From: Ectobacillus sp. JY-23
Lineage (GTDB): Bacteria > Bacillota > Bacilli > Bacillales > Bacillaceae_G
NCBI RefSeq assembly: GCF_023022965.1
Contig: NZ_CP095462.1
Location: 1,488,001 to 1,552,000 of the forward strand
Direction of reading: 5' to 3'
DNA: 64,000 nt
Position numbers and translations under genes: made by a program. Below the pieces are notes generated by a model. It worked only from the letters and a program-made list of their open reading frames with translations, made no database searches and was not told the DNA's origin. This document shows, one piece after another, positions 1-7,814 of this stretch; within the stretch, counting starts at the first letter, position 1; each line of letters opens with the position of its first letter.

Positions 1-112
1 CCCTCATTTCAATCACAGCATCACGCTGTCTCGGTATCACATGAATATCAGATGCTTTTAACTCAAACGCCTCCTTAATAACTGTATCAGCAAATTGTTC
101 AATTGTACTCAT
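1..112 (-). CDS. comGA: ComGA, competence pseudopilus ATPase (N-terminal fragment)
   Basis: This is the first 37 codons of a minus-strand gene that runs off the left edge of the window. The start ATG at 110-112 follows a strong ribosome binding site (GAGGAGG) about 8 bases upstream. The visible peptide begins MSTIEQFADTVIKEA and includes KASDIHVIPRQRD, typical of the N-terminal domain of ComGA and other GspE/PilB-type secretion ATPases. ComGA energises assembly of the competence pseudopilus at the membrane, and the gene normally leads the comG operon. The Walker boxes lie outside the window. The gene order comGA next to yqgY fits the Bacillus chromosome. The call rests on a short peptide plus synteny. 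Confidence 0.85.
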   Translation of the reverse strand, partial: MSTIEQFADTVIKEAFELKASDIHVIPRQRDAVIEMR

Positions 113-327
113 GGCATCGCCTCCTCTCTCTATATATATCACAAATAAAGTAGAGGGAAAAATGTATAAAACAAGCTTTTACAATAGGCATTACAAGCAA
201 AATCCATAAATATTCACAATAAAAGGAACTACAATTTTGAACAATTGATGAAAGTTTGTAAATTTTTTCTATCGTATTTGTACTCTATATTATAATAGTA
301 TTATGCCTATTTAAGGAGGTAGTAGCA

Positions 328-1017
328 ATGGATCAAGCTTTGAAAATTACGAACGTGCTGGCGGACCCAACACGTTATTATATTTATCAATATGTTTCTA
401 AAAAACACGGAGACGTAACTGTACAAGAAATTGCTGATGCGTTTGCCGTTCACCCAAATGTAGCACGCTTGCATCTTACAAAACTTGAAGATGTTCACAT
501 GCTTGTTTCTGATACACAAAAAACAGGAAAAGGAGGACGTCCAAGCAGAATATATCGCTTATCTGAAACAGTTGTACAGCTACAATTTCCGTTTCGTGAT
601 TACCAAACACTATCACAAATTGCCATTGAAGCATTAATCAGTCTTGGGGATATTGGAAAACAGGCATTGTTTCAAGTAGGTCAAAAGTTTGGACACGTAG
701 CTATACAGCAGTACGTATTACAAACACATGCTACTGAGCTATCTTTTGAGGATAAAATTAACATTGCAAAAGAAATTTTTTGTACAGCTGGCCTATCCCC
801 AGAATTTGAAGTAAACGCTGATACAAAACAAGTGTTTTATGAAGTGTATAATTGCCCTTTTAAAGAACTAGCTACCACTACGCATGCCATTTGCGATATG
901 CATGGTGCATTCATGAAGGGCGTGTTTCAAACATTATTTACAGATATCGACTTACAGCGTACTGATAGTATATTACACAACTGCAAATCCTGTAATTATC
1001 AGCTTTTATCTCAATAA
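328..1017 (+). CDS. Winged-helix regulator with SufR-like cysteine cluster
   Basis: A 229-residue DNA-binding protein. Residues 5-60 form an ArsR/MarR-type winged helix (LADPTRYYIYQYV, then a recognition-helix region NVARLHLTKLE), and the wing is marked by GKGGRPSRIYRL. The C-terminal half has cysteines at 176, 189, 219 and 222, giving C-x12-C-x29-C-x2-C. The C-x12-C spacing and its context (NCPFKE...ICDMHGAF) resemble SufR-type iron-sulfur regulators, so an Fe-S or metal cofactor is likely; this is inference. AAGGAGG lies 9 bases before the ATG. It is the divergent neighbour of comGA, with a 215-bp gap between them. No target gene is evident. I do not assign a name. Confidence 0.8.
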   Translation: MDQALKITNVLADPTRYYIYQYVSKKHGDVTVQEIADAFAVHPNVARLHLTKLEDVHMLVSDTQKTGKGGRPSRIYRLSETVVQLQFPFRDYQTLSQIAIEALISLGDIGKQALFQVGQKFGHVAIQQYVLQTHATELSFEDKINIAKEIFCTAGLSPEFEVNADTKQVFYEVYNCPFKELATTTHAICDMHGAFMKGVFQTLFTDIDLQRTDSILHNCKSCNYQLLSQ

Positions 1018-1103
1018 GAAAAACTGTTGTAAATGTTTACAATAGTAAGAAAAGTACCTTATAATAATAAATGATTATGCGTTCAAAGGGGAGGGGGAAA
1101 AAG

Positions 1104-1346
1104 ATGGACCGCATGTTTCGCGTTTTAGGGTTTTGGACGGGAATCTTCGCAGTAATGTTTTATCTGGGAGATATGCACGCAACAGCCCTTTTATTTTTCG
1201 GACAAACTGGCTTTTTTGTACTTTTAGGTTATTTAAAATTAACAGAGCGTATGTATATTTATGTGTTTGGCGCATACTTAACTGTATTCTTTATCGGCTT
1301 TACCTACTATACAACGTTCCTGTTCACCCCTGGCGTAGGGCATTAA
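1104..1346 (+). CDS. yqgY: YqgY-like DUF2626 small membrane protein
   Basis: An 80-residue protein starting MDRMFRVLGFWTG. An upstream in-frame ATG at 1071 is less likely, because a purine-rich site (GAGGGGGAAA) sits directly before 1104. Hydrophobic stretches at about residues 6-20, 28-45 and 52-72 suggest three short membrane segments. The size, the ending in FTPGVGH and the place beside comGA match the DUF2626 family (B. subtilis YqgY). Its function is unknown. It is a single-gene unit closed by a strong terminator. Confidence 0.85.
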   Translation: MDRMFRVLGFWTGIFAVMFYLGDMHATALLFFGQTGFFVLLGYLKLTERMYIYVFGAYLTVFFIGFTYYTTFLFTPGVGH

Positions 1347-1360
1347 AAGAACAACGCTAA

Positions 1361-1390
1361 AAAGAAGCATGCTTTCATGCTTCTTTTTTC
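1361..1390 (+). terminator. Intrinsic terminator of yqgY
   Basis: A perfect 11-bp stem (1361-1371 with 1376-1386), a CTTT loop and a T-rich tail. The distal part of the tail is duplicated at the far side of the repeat element that follows. Confidence 0.9.
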
Positions 1391-1394
1391 TTTT

Positions 1395-1490
1395 CATTCT
1401 GTTAAAGTTCCCTTTTAACTTCCGCTACATAGGTCGCTTTCGAAGACACTCAACAAGACCCTGTTACCAATGTCAAGCTGTAACACAACC
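1395..1490 (-). mobile_element. MITE-like repeat, copy A (eroded, internally deleted)
   Basis: About 96 bp. The left end (CTGTTAAAGTT after a mutated GGCT) and right end (TCAAGCTGTAACACAACC) match the ends of the better copies at 23525 and 39583, and the middle keeps TTCCGCTAC and CAACAAG. The flanks are TTTCTTTT (1387-1394) and TTTATTTT (1491-1498), a 7/8 match consistent with an 8-bp target duplication. It sits in the U-tract of the yqgY terminator. Confidence 0.7.
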
Positions 1491-1629
1491 TTTATTTTTG
1501 TTAATCATTCTTCACAGCTCCGTATCTCACATAAGAAATATCAGAATAAAGCAATCAAATTTACAAGAATACTTTCACAATAAAAAATAATTCGTATCAT
1601 ACAAATAATAGCATTAAGACATTTCCTAG

Positions 1630-1670
1630 TTGACTTATAGGTTTTTAGGTAATATATTTGAAAATATATT
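1630..1670 (+). promoter_or_regulatory. tcyP promoter with overlapping inverted repeat
   Basis: TTGACT (1630-1635), 17 bases, TATATT (1653-1658): a good housekeeping-sigma promoter. A 9-bp perfect inverted repeat, AATATATTT-GA-AAATATATT (1651-1670), covers the -10 and the expected start point, so a repressor could act here. Cystine transport in Bacillus is under CymR control, but I cannot show that this is a CymR site. Confidence 0.65.
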
Positions 1671-1691
1671 TCATAGAAACGGGGGATTACG

Positions 1692-3083
1692 ATGAACAAT
1701 TTTTTAATTGCAATAAATGTTATTGTGTTATTGGTATTACTTGGACTTTTATTCTATATGCAAAAGAAGCACGTTTCCTTTAATAAGCGTGTATTTACAG
1801 CACTTGGAGTCGGTATTTTATATGGTTTCATTCTACAGTCGATATACAATCCGACTTCTGAAATTATTACAGCATCAAACGCTTGGTTTGGCCTAGTTGG
1901 TAGCGGATATGTTAAATTACTGCAAATGATTGTCATGCCACTTATTCTTGTATCTATCGTTTCAGCTTTTACGAAACTTAAACTTTCCACCAACATTGGG
2001 AAAATCAGCGGCTTTATTATTGGTATTTTATTATTAACAACAGCTATTTCAGCTGCTGTTGGTATCGCATCTGCCATAGGCTTTGACGTAAAAGGCACTG
2101 GCCTTGAGCAGGGACAAGCAGAGACAGCTCGTCTACAGGATGTGGAGCAACGCTTTACAGCTATTGAAAGCACGCCAATTCCCCAGAAATTATTAGAGCT
2201 TCTACCTGCAAATCCATTCCTTGATTTAACAGGTGCTCGCCCGACTTCAACGATATCAGTTGTTATTTTTGCCGCCATTATTGGCATCGCCTACTTAGGT
2301 GTAAAACGGAAGCGTCCGGAGCAAGCTGCTTTATTCGCCAATATGTTAGAAGCTATATATACCGTGGTAATGCGCATGGTAACATTGATCCTTCGTCTTA
2401 CGCCATACGGGGTTTTAGCACTCATGACAAAAATGGTAGCTAGCAGCAATATTGATGCTATTTTAAAGCTTGGCAATTTCGTATTAGCTTCTTACGTAGC
2501 ATTATTGGTGATGTTTGTAATTCACCTGGCATTAATTGCAGCAACAGGTCTAAACCCGGTTCAGTATGTAAAAAAAGTATTCCCGGTGTTAGCATTTGCA
2601 TTCACTTCTCGTACAAGCGCAGGTACAATGCCATTGAATATTGAAACGCAAACAAAGAAACTTGGTGTCTCTGAAGGAATCGCAAACTTTGCCGCATCAT
2701 TTGGCGTTTCCATCGGGCAAAACGGTTGTGCAGGTATTTATCCAGCTATGCTTGCGGTCATGATTGCGCCTACCGTAGGTATTAACCCATTAGATCCACA
2801 ATTTATCTTGACTTTGATTGCAGTGGTTGCCATTAGTTCCTTTGGTGTTGCCGGTGTAGGGGGCGGTGCTACATTCGCTGCATTAATCGTACTTTCTACA
2901 ATGAACTTACCGATTGGTATCGTTGCACTTTTAATCTCTGTAGAGCCTCTAATCGATATGGGACGTACTGCCTTAAACGTCAGTGGCTCAATGACTGCCG
3001 GTGTTATTTCTGGTAAGGTGCTTGGTGAATTAGATACAAGTGTATACAATGAAGAAGCTTCAAAAATAGAATCAATTGCATAA
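1692..3083 (+). CDS. tcyP: L-cystine symporter TcyP (DAACS family)
   Basis: A 463-residue polytopic membrane protein of the dicarboxylate/amino acid:cation symporter family. Key family features are the segment LLQMIVMPLILVS near residue 80, the serine-rich re-entrant loop FTSRTSAGTMPLN around 305-317, and GQNGCAGIYPAMLAV near 345. Length and sequence fit TcyP, the high-affinity cystine importer of B. subtilis, which brings in cystine with a cation. The start ATG follows GGGGGA. It is monocistronic, with its own promoter and terminator. It lies near the methionine genes but has no operon link to them. Another DAACS substrate such as glutamate is possible but less likely. Confidence 0.9.
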   Translation: MNNFLIAINVIVLLVLLGLLFYMQKKHVSFNKRVFTALGVGILYGFILQSIYNPTSEIITASNAWFGLVGSGYVKLLQMIVMPLILVSIVSAFTKLKLSTNIGKISGFIIGILLLTTAISAAVGIASAIGFDVKGTGLEQGQAETARLQDVEQRFTAIESTPIPQKLLELLPANPFLDLTGARPTSTISVVIFAAIIGIAYLGVKRKRPEQAALFANMLEAIYTVVMRMVTLILRLTPYGVLALMTKMVASSNIDAILKLGNFVLASYVALLVMFVIHLALIAATGLNPVQYVKKVFPVLAFAFTSRTSAGTMPLNIETQTKKLGVSEGIANFAASFGVSIGQNGCAGIYPAMLAVMIAPTVGINPLDPQFILTLIAVVAISSFGVAGVGGGATFAALIVLSTMNLPIGIVALLISVEPLIDMGRTALNVSGSMTAGVISGKVLGELDTSVYNEEASKIESIA

Positions 3084-3107
3084 ACACCGCTTTAGCGGTG
3101 TTTTTTG
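3083..3107 (+). terminator. Intrinsic terminator of tcyP
   Basis: Stem AACACCGC/GCGGTGTT around a TTTA loop, followed by six T. It overlaps the last base of tcyP. Confidence 0.9.
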
Positions 3108-3169
3108 CATGTAAATAACAAAACCGTTCAAACTATATAAACAACCAACATTGTTTTTAGAAAGGAGAA

Positions 3170-3270
3170 ATGCGAAGGCAATGTGTAACCACGATTAAGG
3201 TACACGAAGATCACGAGCTGGACAAGACTACAGTATCTAGGTCGTTATCCTTACGCGTTTGCTTCCCTGC
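3170..3270 (+). other. Possible structured RNA or leader between tcyP and the next gene
   Basis: This 302-bp gap has no clear gene. GAAGGCAA (3174-3181) can pair with TTGCTTC (3259-3265) with one bulge, closing a domain that contains a smaller stem GTGTAACC/GGTACAC (3183-3205). The base composition is less AT-rich than the flanks. An ATG at 3170 opens a 38-codon frame, but the ribosome binding site AAAGGAG is only two bases from it, so translation is doubtful. No known riboswitch class is recognised. Confidence 0.3.
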
Positions 3271-3385
3271 TGTTTACATAAGATAAAACCGTATGAACCT
3301 ATATTCGTTCCCTTTTACAAGGAGACAAATTGACATCACCTTATGCCTATTGTCCCCTTGAAATAATTCTGAGAGGATTGAAGGT

Positions 3386-3700
3386 ATGCATAGCTCTATT
3401 GCACAGCAAAGTGAAACAAAAGAAATGAAACAGGAACTGGAAAAGTATTTAAATCAAGGCTACAGTATGGAAGCAGCTTTTGCCTTGCTTGAGGCTCGTT
3501 GCTTTCTAGAATATGAAAAGATGGAGAATCCGGAGAATACAGCGCGATGGTATATTCCTTTAGCAGCCTTACAGATTGAATATGGCGTGTTACAAGAGGG
3601 AGTAAAAGAAACAACACTTTCATTGTTGCAGCAAAATGGAGGAAGTACTTTTGAAGCACATGTTACAGATGGATTGAAGGCAACATTACGGAGTATATAA
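3386..3700 (+). CDS. Hypothetical protein, 104 aa
   Basis: I do not recognise this protein. It is a soluble, mostly helical, acidic chain with no signal peptide or membrane segment. Its middle reads AALQIEYGVLQEGVKETTLSLL. A GAGAGG motif lies 9 bases before the ATG. It is followed by a perfect 13-bp stem shared with the convergent gene at 3715. No neighbour suggests a role. The frame is intact, and the terminator right after the stop supports a real gene. Confidence 0.6.
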   Translation: MHSSIAQQSETKEMKQELEKYLNQGYSMEAAFALLEARCFLEYEKMENPENTARWYIPLAALQIEYGVLQEGVKETTLSLLQQNGGSTFEAHVTDGLKATLRSI

Positions 3701-3721
3701 AAGAGATTTCTCTTTTATATA
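3694..3721. terminator. Bidirectional terminator between convergent genes
   Basis: A perfect 13-bp stem, TATATAAAAGAGA / TCTCTTTTATATA, with a two-base loop. It overlaps the stop codons of both converging genes (plus-strand stop 3698-3700, minus-strand stop 3715-3717). Confidence 0.8.
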
Positions 3722-3927
3722 CCATTTTTTTCACACCAATCATGAAATTGTGCAACATCCACATCTACTAAGACCAAATCCTTTAACTCAACATCTAAAT
3801 ACGTATAACCCACTTTCAATACGTATCCTGACGGCTTTTTTTTGTCAACAATCCCAAGTTGATTGCGATACGGCCCATGATTAATATATGCTTTTTGCCC
3901 TATAATATCAAAGTCCACTAGACTCAC
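3715..3927 (-). CDS. Small KOW/SH3-like hypothetical protein
   Basis: A 70-residue protein, MSLVDFDIIGQKAYINHG. The region at residues 9-50 (GQKAYINHGPYRNQLGIVD...YLDVELKDLVLVD) reads like a small beta-barrel of the KOW/SH3 type, as seen in many short Bacillus proteins of unknown role. The ribosome binding site AGAGGTGAG precedes the ATG. It is monocistronic, convergent with the 104-aa gene. The fold is inferred from the pattern only. Confidence 0.65.
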   Translation of the reverse strand: MSLVDFDIIGQKAYINHGPYRNQLGIVDKKKPSGYVLKVGYTYLDVELKDLVLVDVDVAQFHDWCEKNGI

Positions 3928-4044
3928 CTCTTATCCGTTCGTTATTTCTGTATATATATGATACAAACGGAGAAATAGTCCCTTATCAGCTATCTTTTTT
4001 TATATCATAACATTTTATTGACATAATTTAATCTGAATAAGAAT

Positions 4045-4082
4045 TAAAAAACCCTACTATAGCTGAAATGGCTATGGTAGGG
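4045..4082 (-). terminator. Terminator of the 4193-5058 gene pair
   Basis: A 12-bp stem, CCCTACTATAGC / GCTATGGTAGGG (4052-4082), followed on the minus strand by TTTTTT. The rest of the 3928-4192 gap shows nothing else. Confidence 0.85.
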
Positions 4083-4192
4083 CAAAGAATGGTATGCAGA
4101 CTATTGTTACCACGTTAGTTTTTCTGTCTAAAAGAGCGTTGGTTTTTCAAATTGTATGGATATGCCTTTTCCCTTTGTATAAACCGTATTAT

Positions 4193-4663
4193 TTATAAAT
4201 ATAAACCAATCTTTCCATTTGTTATTCGTAACAAATGAGCATCCACTTCTTCCATTGTTAAATCAAAAATAGACATATCGCCAAGCATAGGAAATTCATA
4301 TAATTGCTTTTCCATCTTCTTTATTATTTCTGATGTAAATATGTCACTTGAGATGGAGCATTCTGTTTCCAGTATTACAATCAGATCCAAGATTTCAAAG
4401 CCAAGACCATTTATAAACGCAATGGCTTGTTGACGCATATCAGAACTACCTCGTAAACTATCCAGCCACTGCTGAAACAACTCTTCCCCTAAAAGCTCAC
4501 ATAATTCATCATCATGCTCACCGGATAATATTTCTTCATATCCATAGTCATCTACGAGTTCCTCTATTTCCTCACGAGCTTCACATAACAATTGTTCTTT
4601 AGAAGCTTGTTTTTTAAAATCACTTTCCTGTACAACCGTCAAAAACAGCTTATTTCGCTCCAT
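4193..4663 (-). CDS. Hypothetical acidic protein coupled to 4669-5058
   Basis: I do not recognise this 156-residue protein. It is rich in Glu, Asp and Leu, with a likely helical stretch REEIEELVDDYGYEEILSG, then a segment around AIAFINGLGFEILDLIVILE, which may be buried rather than membrane-spanning. The start is taken as the ATG at 4663, since GAGGTGA lies just upstream; that motif also contains the stop of the preceding gene, so the two are translationally coupled. A GTG three codons earlier is an alternative. Stable pairing with a deoxyribosyltransferase-like gene suggests a shared, unknown job. Confidence 0.6.
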   Translation of the reverse strand: MERNKLFLTVVQESDFKKQASKEQLLCEAREEIEELVDDYGYEEILSGEHDDELCELLGEELFQQWLDSLRGSSDMRQQAIAFINGLGFEILDLIVILETECSISSDIFTSEIIKKMEKQLYEFPMLGDMSIFDLTMEEVDAHLLRITNGKIGLYL

Positions 4664-4668
4664 ACGAC

Positions 4669-5058
4669 TCACCTCGAATTGTATATATGAATATTGTTCA
4701 ATAGATAATCACCTAACATACCAATATCACCTTGCACGATGTTTACTTCAGGTAAATGATAAAATGTGGTAGCTAGTTCATCCTTCTCATGACAAACCAC
4801 AATAGATTTGCCCCATGCCAAAGCCATTCCCAATTCTGTGTGACTACCTTTGCTCCCAGGAAGCAGCAAGACAAATACATCTGCCTCCTTCACAGCCGCC
4901 TTCTCAAGAACACCAATTTCTTTCAATCGCTTACTATCAGTTGCTTTCTTATTTTGGGTCCAATCATATGTATGAATCCAGCCAGCTTCTGTTAAGCGCG
5001 ATGTCAACCTACGAACCATTTCTTGATTTGCAAATCCTGAGGCGATATAAAAGCGCAT
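4669..5058 (-). CDS. Nucleoside 2-deoxyribosyltransferase-like protein
   Basis: A 129-residue Rossmann-like protein. The start MRFYIASGF, the segment KEADVFVLLLPGSKGSHTELG at about 58-78, and LAWGKSIVVCH match the pattern of the nucleoside 2-deoxyribosyltransferase superfamily: a D-x-hydrophobic strand, then a glycine loop with the conserved Glu of H-T-E-L-G. Such domains cleave or transfer the N-glycosidic bond of nucleosides or nucleotides; relatives occur in both salvage and defence contexts. A strong ribosome binding site (AAAGGAGGAG) precedes the ATG. It overlaps the ribosome binding site of the downstream hypothetical gene. The substrate is unknown. Confidence 0.65.
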   Translation of the reverse strand: MRFYIASGFANQEMVRRLTSRLTEAGWIHTYDWTQNKKATDSKRLKEIGVLEKAAVKEADVFVLLLPGSKGSHTELGMALAWGKSIVVCHEKDELATTFYHLPEVNIVQGDIGMLGDYLLNNIHIYNSR

Positions 5059-5074
5059 TCTCTCTCCTCCTTTA

Positions 5075-6217
5075 TCATTGACTATTCTTCTTGTTTATAA
5101 TAGTTCCTTCAGCCGTTATTTCTACATCATATGAAATAGATTGCATATAGCGAAGCATTTGCTCTCGCTCTTGTCCATTTAACGGTTGAATTTGATTATT
5201 ACGAATGAAATAGGGCTGAAAGGACATCTTCTTTTCTTTCCCTTTAAACGTAATTGTAAGTACACCCGTTTCAGCCGAGTGACCACTCACATAATCAGGA
5301 AACAGAAAATTCCCCAGTGAATAAGCTACAGGCATATCACCGTAATATTCAAAGCCTTGTAGCCAATGTGGATGACTACCAACAATGACATCTGCCCCCG
5401 CTGCTTTCATCTGTGTTGCATATTCCTTTTGATACGCTGCTGGACGATTTGTTTTTTCCACGCCCCAATGCATATAAACAATCAAATAGTCCGCATCACC
5501 TTTTTGCGTTCGAATGGTACTGGTTACTTTATTTAAATCATACCCACCAGCAACCCCCGGCTTGTCACCAATCGCAACCCATGCGCTGTCAGGCATAAAG
5601 CGAACAAATGATAAGAATTTAAATTTCTTTCCTTTCATAACAACTTCTTTAGCTGTATACGCTTCTGTTTCATTGCGACCGACACCTGTATATATAAAAC
5701 CCATGCTTTCTACATGCTTAATCGTGTCGAGCATACCTGCTTGTCCATAATCAAGTGTATGATTGTTACCTAATGAAACAATATCAAACCCTGTATTTTT
5801 AATAGCTTGTAATGTACTCGGATGGCTTTTAATCCAAAACAATTGCCCAGGATACTTGTCATTGCGTTCTGTAAAAGCACTTTCTAAATTGACAAAGGCG
5901 TAGTCGGCTGCTTCAATTTCCTTTTTTACATATTGAAACGGAAAATCTGCCCCATTTCGTTCAATAACAGGTCGAAGTTGCCAATCAAACATCGTATCAC
6001 CTGCAAATGCAATAGAAATTTCCGGTTCTGCTGCAGGAGGTGGAACAACACCTTGATCTTGCGCTTGTTTTGCAGTCTTAACAACAGGCTTAGCAACTGC
6101 CACAGCATTATGCTTTTGAGATACCACAATAACTAGGCCAATTCCACAAACTATGGTTAACGCAGAAATAATGCCTATCATAATTAACCGCTTCTTTTTT
6201 CTCCGCTCACTTCTCAT
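5075..6217 (-). CDS. CapA-like metallophosphatase-fold membrane-anchored protein
   Basis: A 380-residue protein with a basic N-terminus, one membrane anchor (about residues 12-32), then a Pro/Ala/Lys-rich linker to about 65. The extracellular domain is of the CapA/PGA_cap type: AFAGDTMFDWQL, NLESAFTE, SLGNNHTLDYG, MHWGVE and VGSHPHWLQGFE. These are the metal-binding blocks of the family named after the poly-gamma-glutamate capsule protein CapA. Single CapA paralogues away from cap operons are common in Bacillus, and there are no capBC genes here, so capsule synthesis is not implied. It lies 16 bp upstream of the deoxyribosyltransferase-like gene on the same strand. Confidence 0.85.
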   Translation of the reverse strand: MRSERRKKKRLIMIGIISALTIVCGIGLVIVVSQKHNAVAVAKPVVKTAKQAQDQGVVPPPAAEPEISIAFAGDTMFDWQLRPVIERNGADFPFQYVKKEIEAADYAFVNLESAFTERNDKYPGQLFWIKSHPSTLQAIKNTGFDIVSLGNNHTLDYGQAGMLDTIKHVESMGFIYTGVGRNETEAYTAKEVVMKGKKFKFLSFVRFMPDSAWVAIGDKPGVAGGYDLNKVTSTIRTQKGDADYLIVYMHWGVEKTNRPAAYQKEYATQMKAAGADVIVGSHPHWLQGFEYYGDMPVAYSLGNFLFPDYVSGHSAETGVLTITFKGKEKKMSFQPYFIRNNQIQPLNGQEREQMLRYMQSISYDVEITAEGTIINKKNSQ

Positions 6218-6321
6218 GCTTCCTCTTCCTCCTGGCTGTCTTTGAATATATTAATCATACAACAGAGGAGAAGCCGTATAAACAGAAAAAACGGAAGAAA
6301 ATGTCCACTACAAGCAGTGCT

Positions 6322-6492
6322 TCATTTTTCCTCCGTTTTATTCTTTTCTAGTAAAATATTTAATTCAGCAATGATTTCTGAACGTTTTAACCTTCTTTCC
6401 CTTATAAATCGTTTAACAACGTAATATCCAATCCATAAAACACATAACCCGATACAAGCAACGAGCATCACATTGTCATAAAGTGCAAGCAT
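6322..6492 (-). CDS. Small single-pass membrane protein, 56 aa
   Basis: The frame starts MLALYDNVMLVACIG and has one hydrophobic helix (about residues 8-25), then a basic stretch (VKRFIRERRLKRSE) and a helical tail ending NKTEEK. The positive-inside pattern puts the tail in the cytoplasm. GCGGGGGG lies just before the ATG. It lies between the CapA-like gene and the MDR gene on the same strand. No family is recognised. Confidence 0.6.
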   Translation of the reverse strand: MLALYDNVMLVACIGLCVLWIGYYVVKRFIRERRLKRSEIIAELNILLEKNKTEEK

Positions 6493-6640
6493 ACAGTCCC
6501 CCCGCTTAATAAATATGACATTTCATATTATTGTATCACATTTTTTTCAATTCAGATACCGCGATGCACATCCCATAAAGAAGCGATCGTTTCGCGTCGT
6601 CTCTTTATATTTATCAGCAGATGACACAGTATCCTGTATA

Positions 6641-6677
6641 AATCAAGGGTACCTTCTTATGTAAGACACCCTTGATT
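6641..6677 (-). terminator. Terminator-like hairpin after the MDR gene
   Basis: AATCAAGGGT (6641-6650) pairs with ACCCTTGATT (6668-6677). The following minus-strand sequence is only moderately T-rich. Confidence 0.6.
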
Positions 6678-6684
6678 CCTTCTC

Positions 6685-7686
6685 TTATGCTTCTACTCGA
6701 ACAAGTTGCTTTCCGATATTCTCACCTGTAAATAATCCTAAAAAGGCTTCTGGTGTACGTTCGAAACCATCTATAATACTCTCTTTATATGTTAATTTCC
6801 CTTCTGCTAGCCATGCAGCAAGCTGTGTAGCTGCTTCCTTAAATCTTCCTGCATAATCACTTACAATAAAACCTTGCATCAGAGCACTATTGATAAGCAA
6901 AGTTGTTTGTGCGCGCATACCGATATCTGCTTTTTCTAAGTTATATAAAGCAATTTGTCCACAAATAGGAATACGTGCCCCTTTATTAATAAGACGTAGC
7001 ACTCGATCTGAGATTTCACCGCCAACGTTATCAAAATATATATCTATGCCATTTGGACAAGCAGCTTTTAAAGCATCCTTTATAGCATCGGTTTTATAAT
7101 TAATTACCTCATCAAAGCCAAGCTCTTCCTTTAGAAGTTGTGCTTTTTCATCAGAACCTGCAATTCCAACTACACGAGCACCTTTGATTTTGGCAATTTG
7201 CCCAACCGTCATCCCGACCGCACCTGCAGCACCTGAAACAACCACCGTCTCGCCTTCCTGTGGCCGACCAATATCTAATAACCCGAAGTATGCAGTGAGT
7301 CCTGGCATGCCAAGTACTCCCAGGCCTGTCGTTGCAGGAGCCAAGCTTGTATTCATTTTGCGTACTTTTTTAGCAGATATTACTGTATAGCGTTGCCATC
7401 CCCATTCTCCTATTACAGTATCACCCGGTTGCAGATGTTCCGACTTTGATTTGATAACCGTACCTACAGCTCCTCCTGTAATAACCTCATTGAGTGCAAA
7501 GGGAGCCACATAGGACTTGCTTTCACTCATTCTGCCACGCATATACGGATCAACCGATATGTAAGACGTTTGAATTAGAGCCTCTCCGTCCCTCACGTCG
7601 GGAATTGCCACTTCAACAAATTGAAAGTTTTTCATCGTAGGCATGCCCTGTGGTCGACTCACGAGCCAAATTTGTTCATTCTTCAT
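6685..7686 (-). CDS. NADP-dependent oxidoreductase (MDR superfamily, YfmJ/CurA-like)
   Basis: A 333-residue zinc-free medium-chain dehydrogenase/reductase. It begins MKNEQIWLVSRPQG, typical of the leukotriene B4 12-hydroxydehydrogenase/curcumin reductase group. The cofactor-binding motif is VVSGAAGAVGMTVGQIAK (about 143-160), followed by GSDEKAQLL for the NADP ribose-phosphate region. YFDNVGGE is also typical. The start was set at 7686 because AAGGAGG lies 8 bases before it; a longer frame to 7728 has no site. It likely reduces alkenals or alkenones with NADPH. B. subtilis YfmJ is the closest named relative I can suggest. Confidence 0.85.
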   Translation of the reverse strand: MKNEQIWLVSRPQGMPTMKNFQFVEVAIPDVRDGEALIQTSYISVDPYMRGRMSESKSYVAPFALNEVITGGAVGTVIKSKSEHLQPGDTVIGEWGWQRYTVISAKKVRKMNTSLAPATTGLGVLGMPGLTAYFGLLDIGRPQEGETVVVSGAAGAVGMTVGQIAKIKGARVVGIAGSDEKAQLLKEELGFDEVINYKTDAIKDALKAACPNGIDIYFDNVGGEISDRVLRLINKGARIPICGQIALYNLEKADIGMRAQTTLLINSALMQGFIVSDYAGRFKEAATQLAAWLAEGKLTYKESIIDGFERTPEAFLGLFTGENIGKQLVRVEA

Positions 7687-7814
7687 ATCCTTTCCTCCTT
7701 CGAAAGTGAATAATGATTCATTTGTCATTATAACACAATCTTATAATTCAGAATTTTTAATATAACTCTTATTTCCTGTATCATGAAAAGAAATTATGAG
7801 AGAAGGTAATATGT

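Noticed and set aside
1071-1103. Longer start for yqgY
   Set aside because: The ribosome binding site lies inside this segment, so translation should begin at 1104.
1754-2287. 177-codon open frame antisense to tcyP
   Set aside because: A mirror frame of a clearly real transporter gene; no ribosome binding site and an implausible composition.
3170-3286. 38-codon frame starting MRRQCVTTIKVHEDHE
   Set aside because: The ribosome binding site is only two bases from the ATG and no family is recognised; kept only as part of a possible structured RNA.
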